A program made the translations under genes and the position numbers. This document shows positions 13,501-13,626 of a DNA stretch of 13,626 bases, piece by piece; the stretch's first letter is position 1, and every line of letters starts with the position of its first letter. Below the pieces are notes generated by a model that was not told the origin of the DNA, did no database searches, and worked only from the letters and a program-made list of their open reading frames with translations. The DNA comes from Acidaminococcaceae bacterium (GTDB lineage Bacteria > Bacillota > Negativicutes > Acidaminococcales > Acidaminococcaceae), in contig JALCSJ010000042.1 of NCBI GenBank assembly GCA_022653215.1, forward strand, positions 1 to 13,626, in the 5' to 3' direction.

Positions 13501-13626
13501 TGGACTAGTATCATTTAAGTAGAGTCATTAAACTCGTCAAATATGCTAATATATATTTGGGAGGCTAACAAAATGAACTATGATAAAGAATTTAAAGAAG
13601 ATGCTATCCGACTATCCGACGAGATT
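13501..13626 (+). mobile_element. Left end of an IS3-family insertion sequence (partial)
   Basis: Inferred from the transposase orfA that starts at 13573 and from the abrupt end of kinase-like coding at 13500. The putative terminal repeat starts with TGGACTAG at 13501; IS3-family ends begin with TG. The rest of the element, its right repeat and any target duplication lie outside the window, so the exact boundary is a guess to within a few bases. Confidence 0.55.
13573..13626 (+). CDS. IS3-family transposase OrfA, 5' end only
   Basis: The first 18 codons read MNYDKEFKEDAIRLSDEI, the typical start of an IS3/IS911 OrfA helix-turn-helix protein (pattern: YxxEFKEEAVxL). OrfA binds the element ends and, through frameshifting with OrfB, makes the transposase. 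The ATG at 13573 follows GGGAGG at 13559-13564. The helix-turn-helix itself is beyond the window edge, so the call rests on a short but characteristic stretch. Confidence 0.7.
   Translation, partial: MNYDKEFKEDAIRLSDEI

Noticed and set aside
1..13626. CRISPR arrays, tRNA or rRNA genes, phage modules, selenocysteine sites or a known riboswitch
   Set aside because: Looked for on both strands; no spaced direct repeats, no cloverleaf-like sequences and no phage-type genes seen. The pckA and dehydrogenase leaders do not match a riboswitch I know.

Overview
The window is AT-rich bacterial chromosome carrying ordinary Firmicutes housekeeping genes. Low-GC composition, strong AGGAGG-type ribosome binding sites, an ATP-dependent PEP carboxykinase, a PdtaS-type cytosolic histidine kinase, a DUF5058-type membrane protein and a hybrid kinase with an extracytoplasmic ABC_sub_bind-type sensor all fit an anaerobic Firmicute. 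Negativicutes is my guess, but nothing here is decisive for a genus. Almost all genes lie on the minus strand; one hydrolase gene and an incoming transposase gene lie on the plus strand.

Reading the minus strand from right to left in the left half (1-6600): an LDH/MDH-family 2-hydroxyacid dehydrogenase (5631-6587) and pckA (3894-5453) each form a single-gene unit, with their own promoter and intrinsic terminator. Then comes a tightly packed operon, tsaE-tsaB-rimI-tsaD (1174-3780). It makes the threonylcarbamoyl (t6A) modification of tRNA. A GAF/PAS/HisKA_2 sensor kinase follows, starting inside the tsaD stop codon (TAATG) and running off the left edge.

The middle (6600-11020) holds a divergent accessory cluster. 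Leftward runs a three-gene operon: a DUF5058-type membrane protein, a second membrane protein, and an AbgB-like M20 hydrolase. Rightward runs an M20D amidohydrolase. The two transcription units start from back-to-back promoters separated by a small interrupted palindrome. I infer an uptake-and-hydrolysis system for an N-acyl or aminoacyl-amino acid conjugate. It resembles abgAB in its enzymes but has no AbgT; a two-protein membrane unit takes the transporter position.

The right part (11090-13626) holds an unrecognised secreted protein and, upstream of it, a hybrid sensor histidine kinase/response regulator that has lost its N-terminus. About 90 bp of shifted-frame remnant separates the surviving reading frame from what looks like the left end of an IS3-family insertion sequence, whose orfA starts at 13573 and runs off the window. 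The kinase is therefore probably a recent pseudogene.

No tRNA, rRNA, CRISPR array or phage genes were seen. The longest stretch without a gene is about 260 bp (6588-6845); it contains a promoter, two hairpins and a possible coding remnant.
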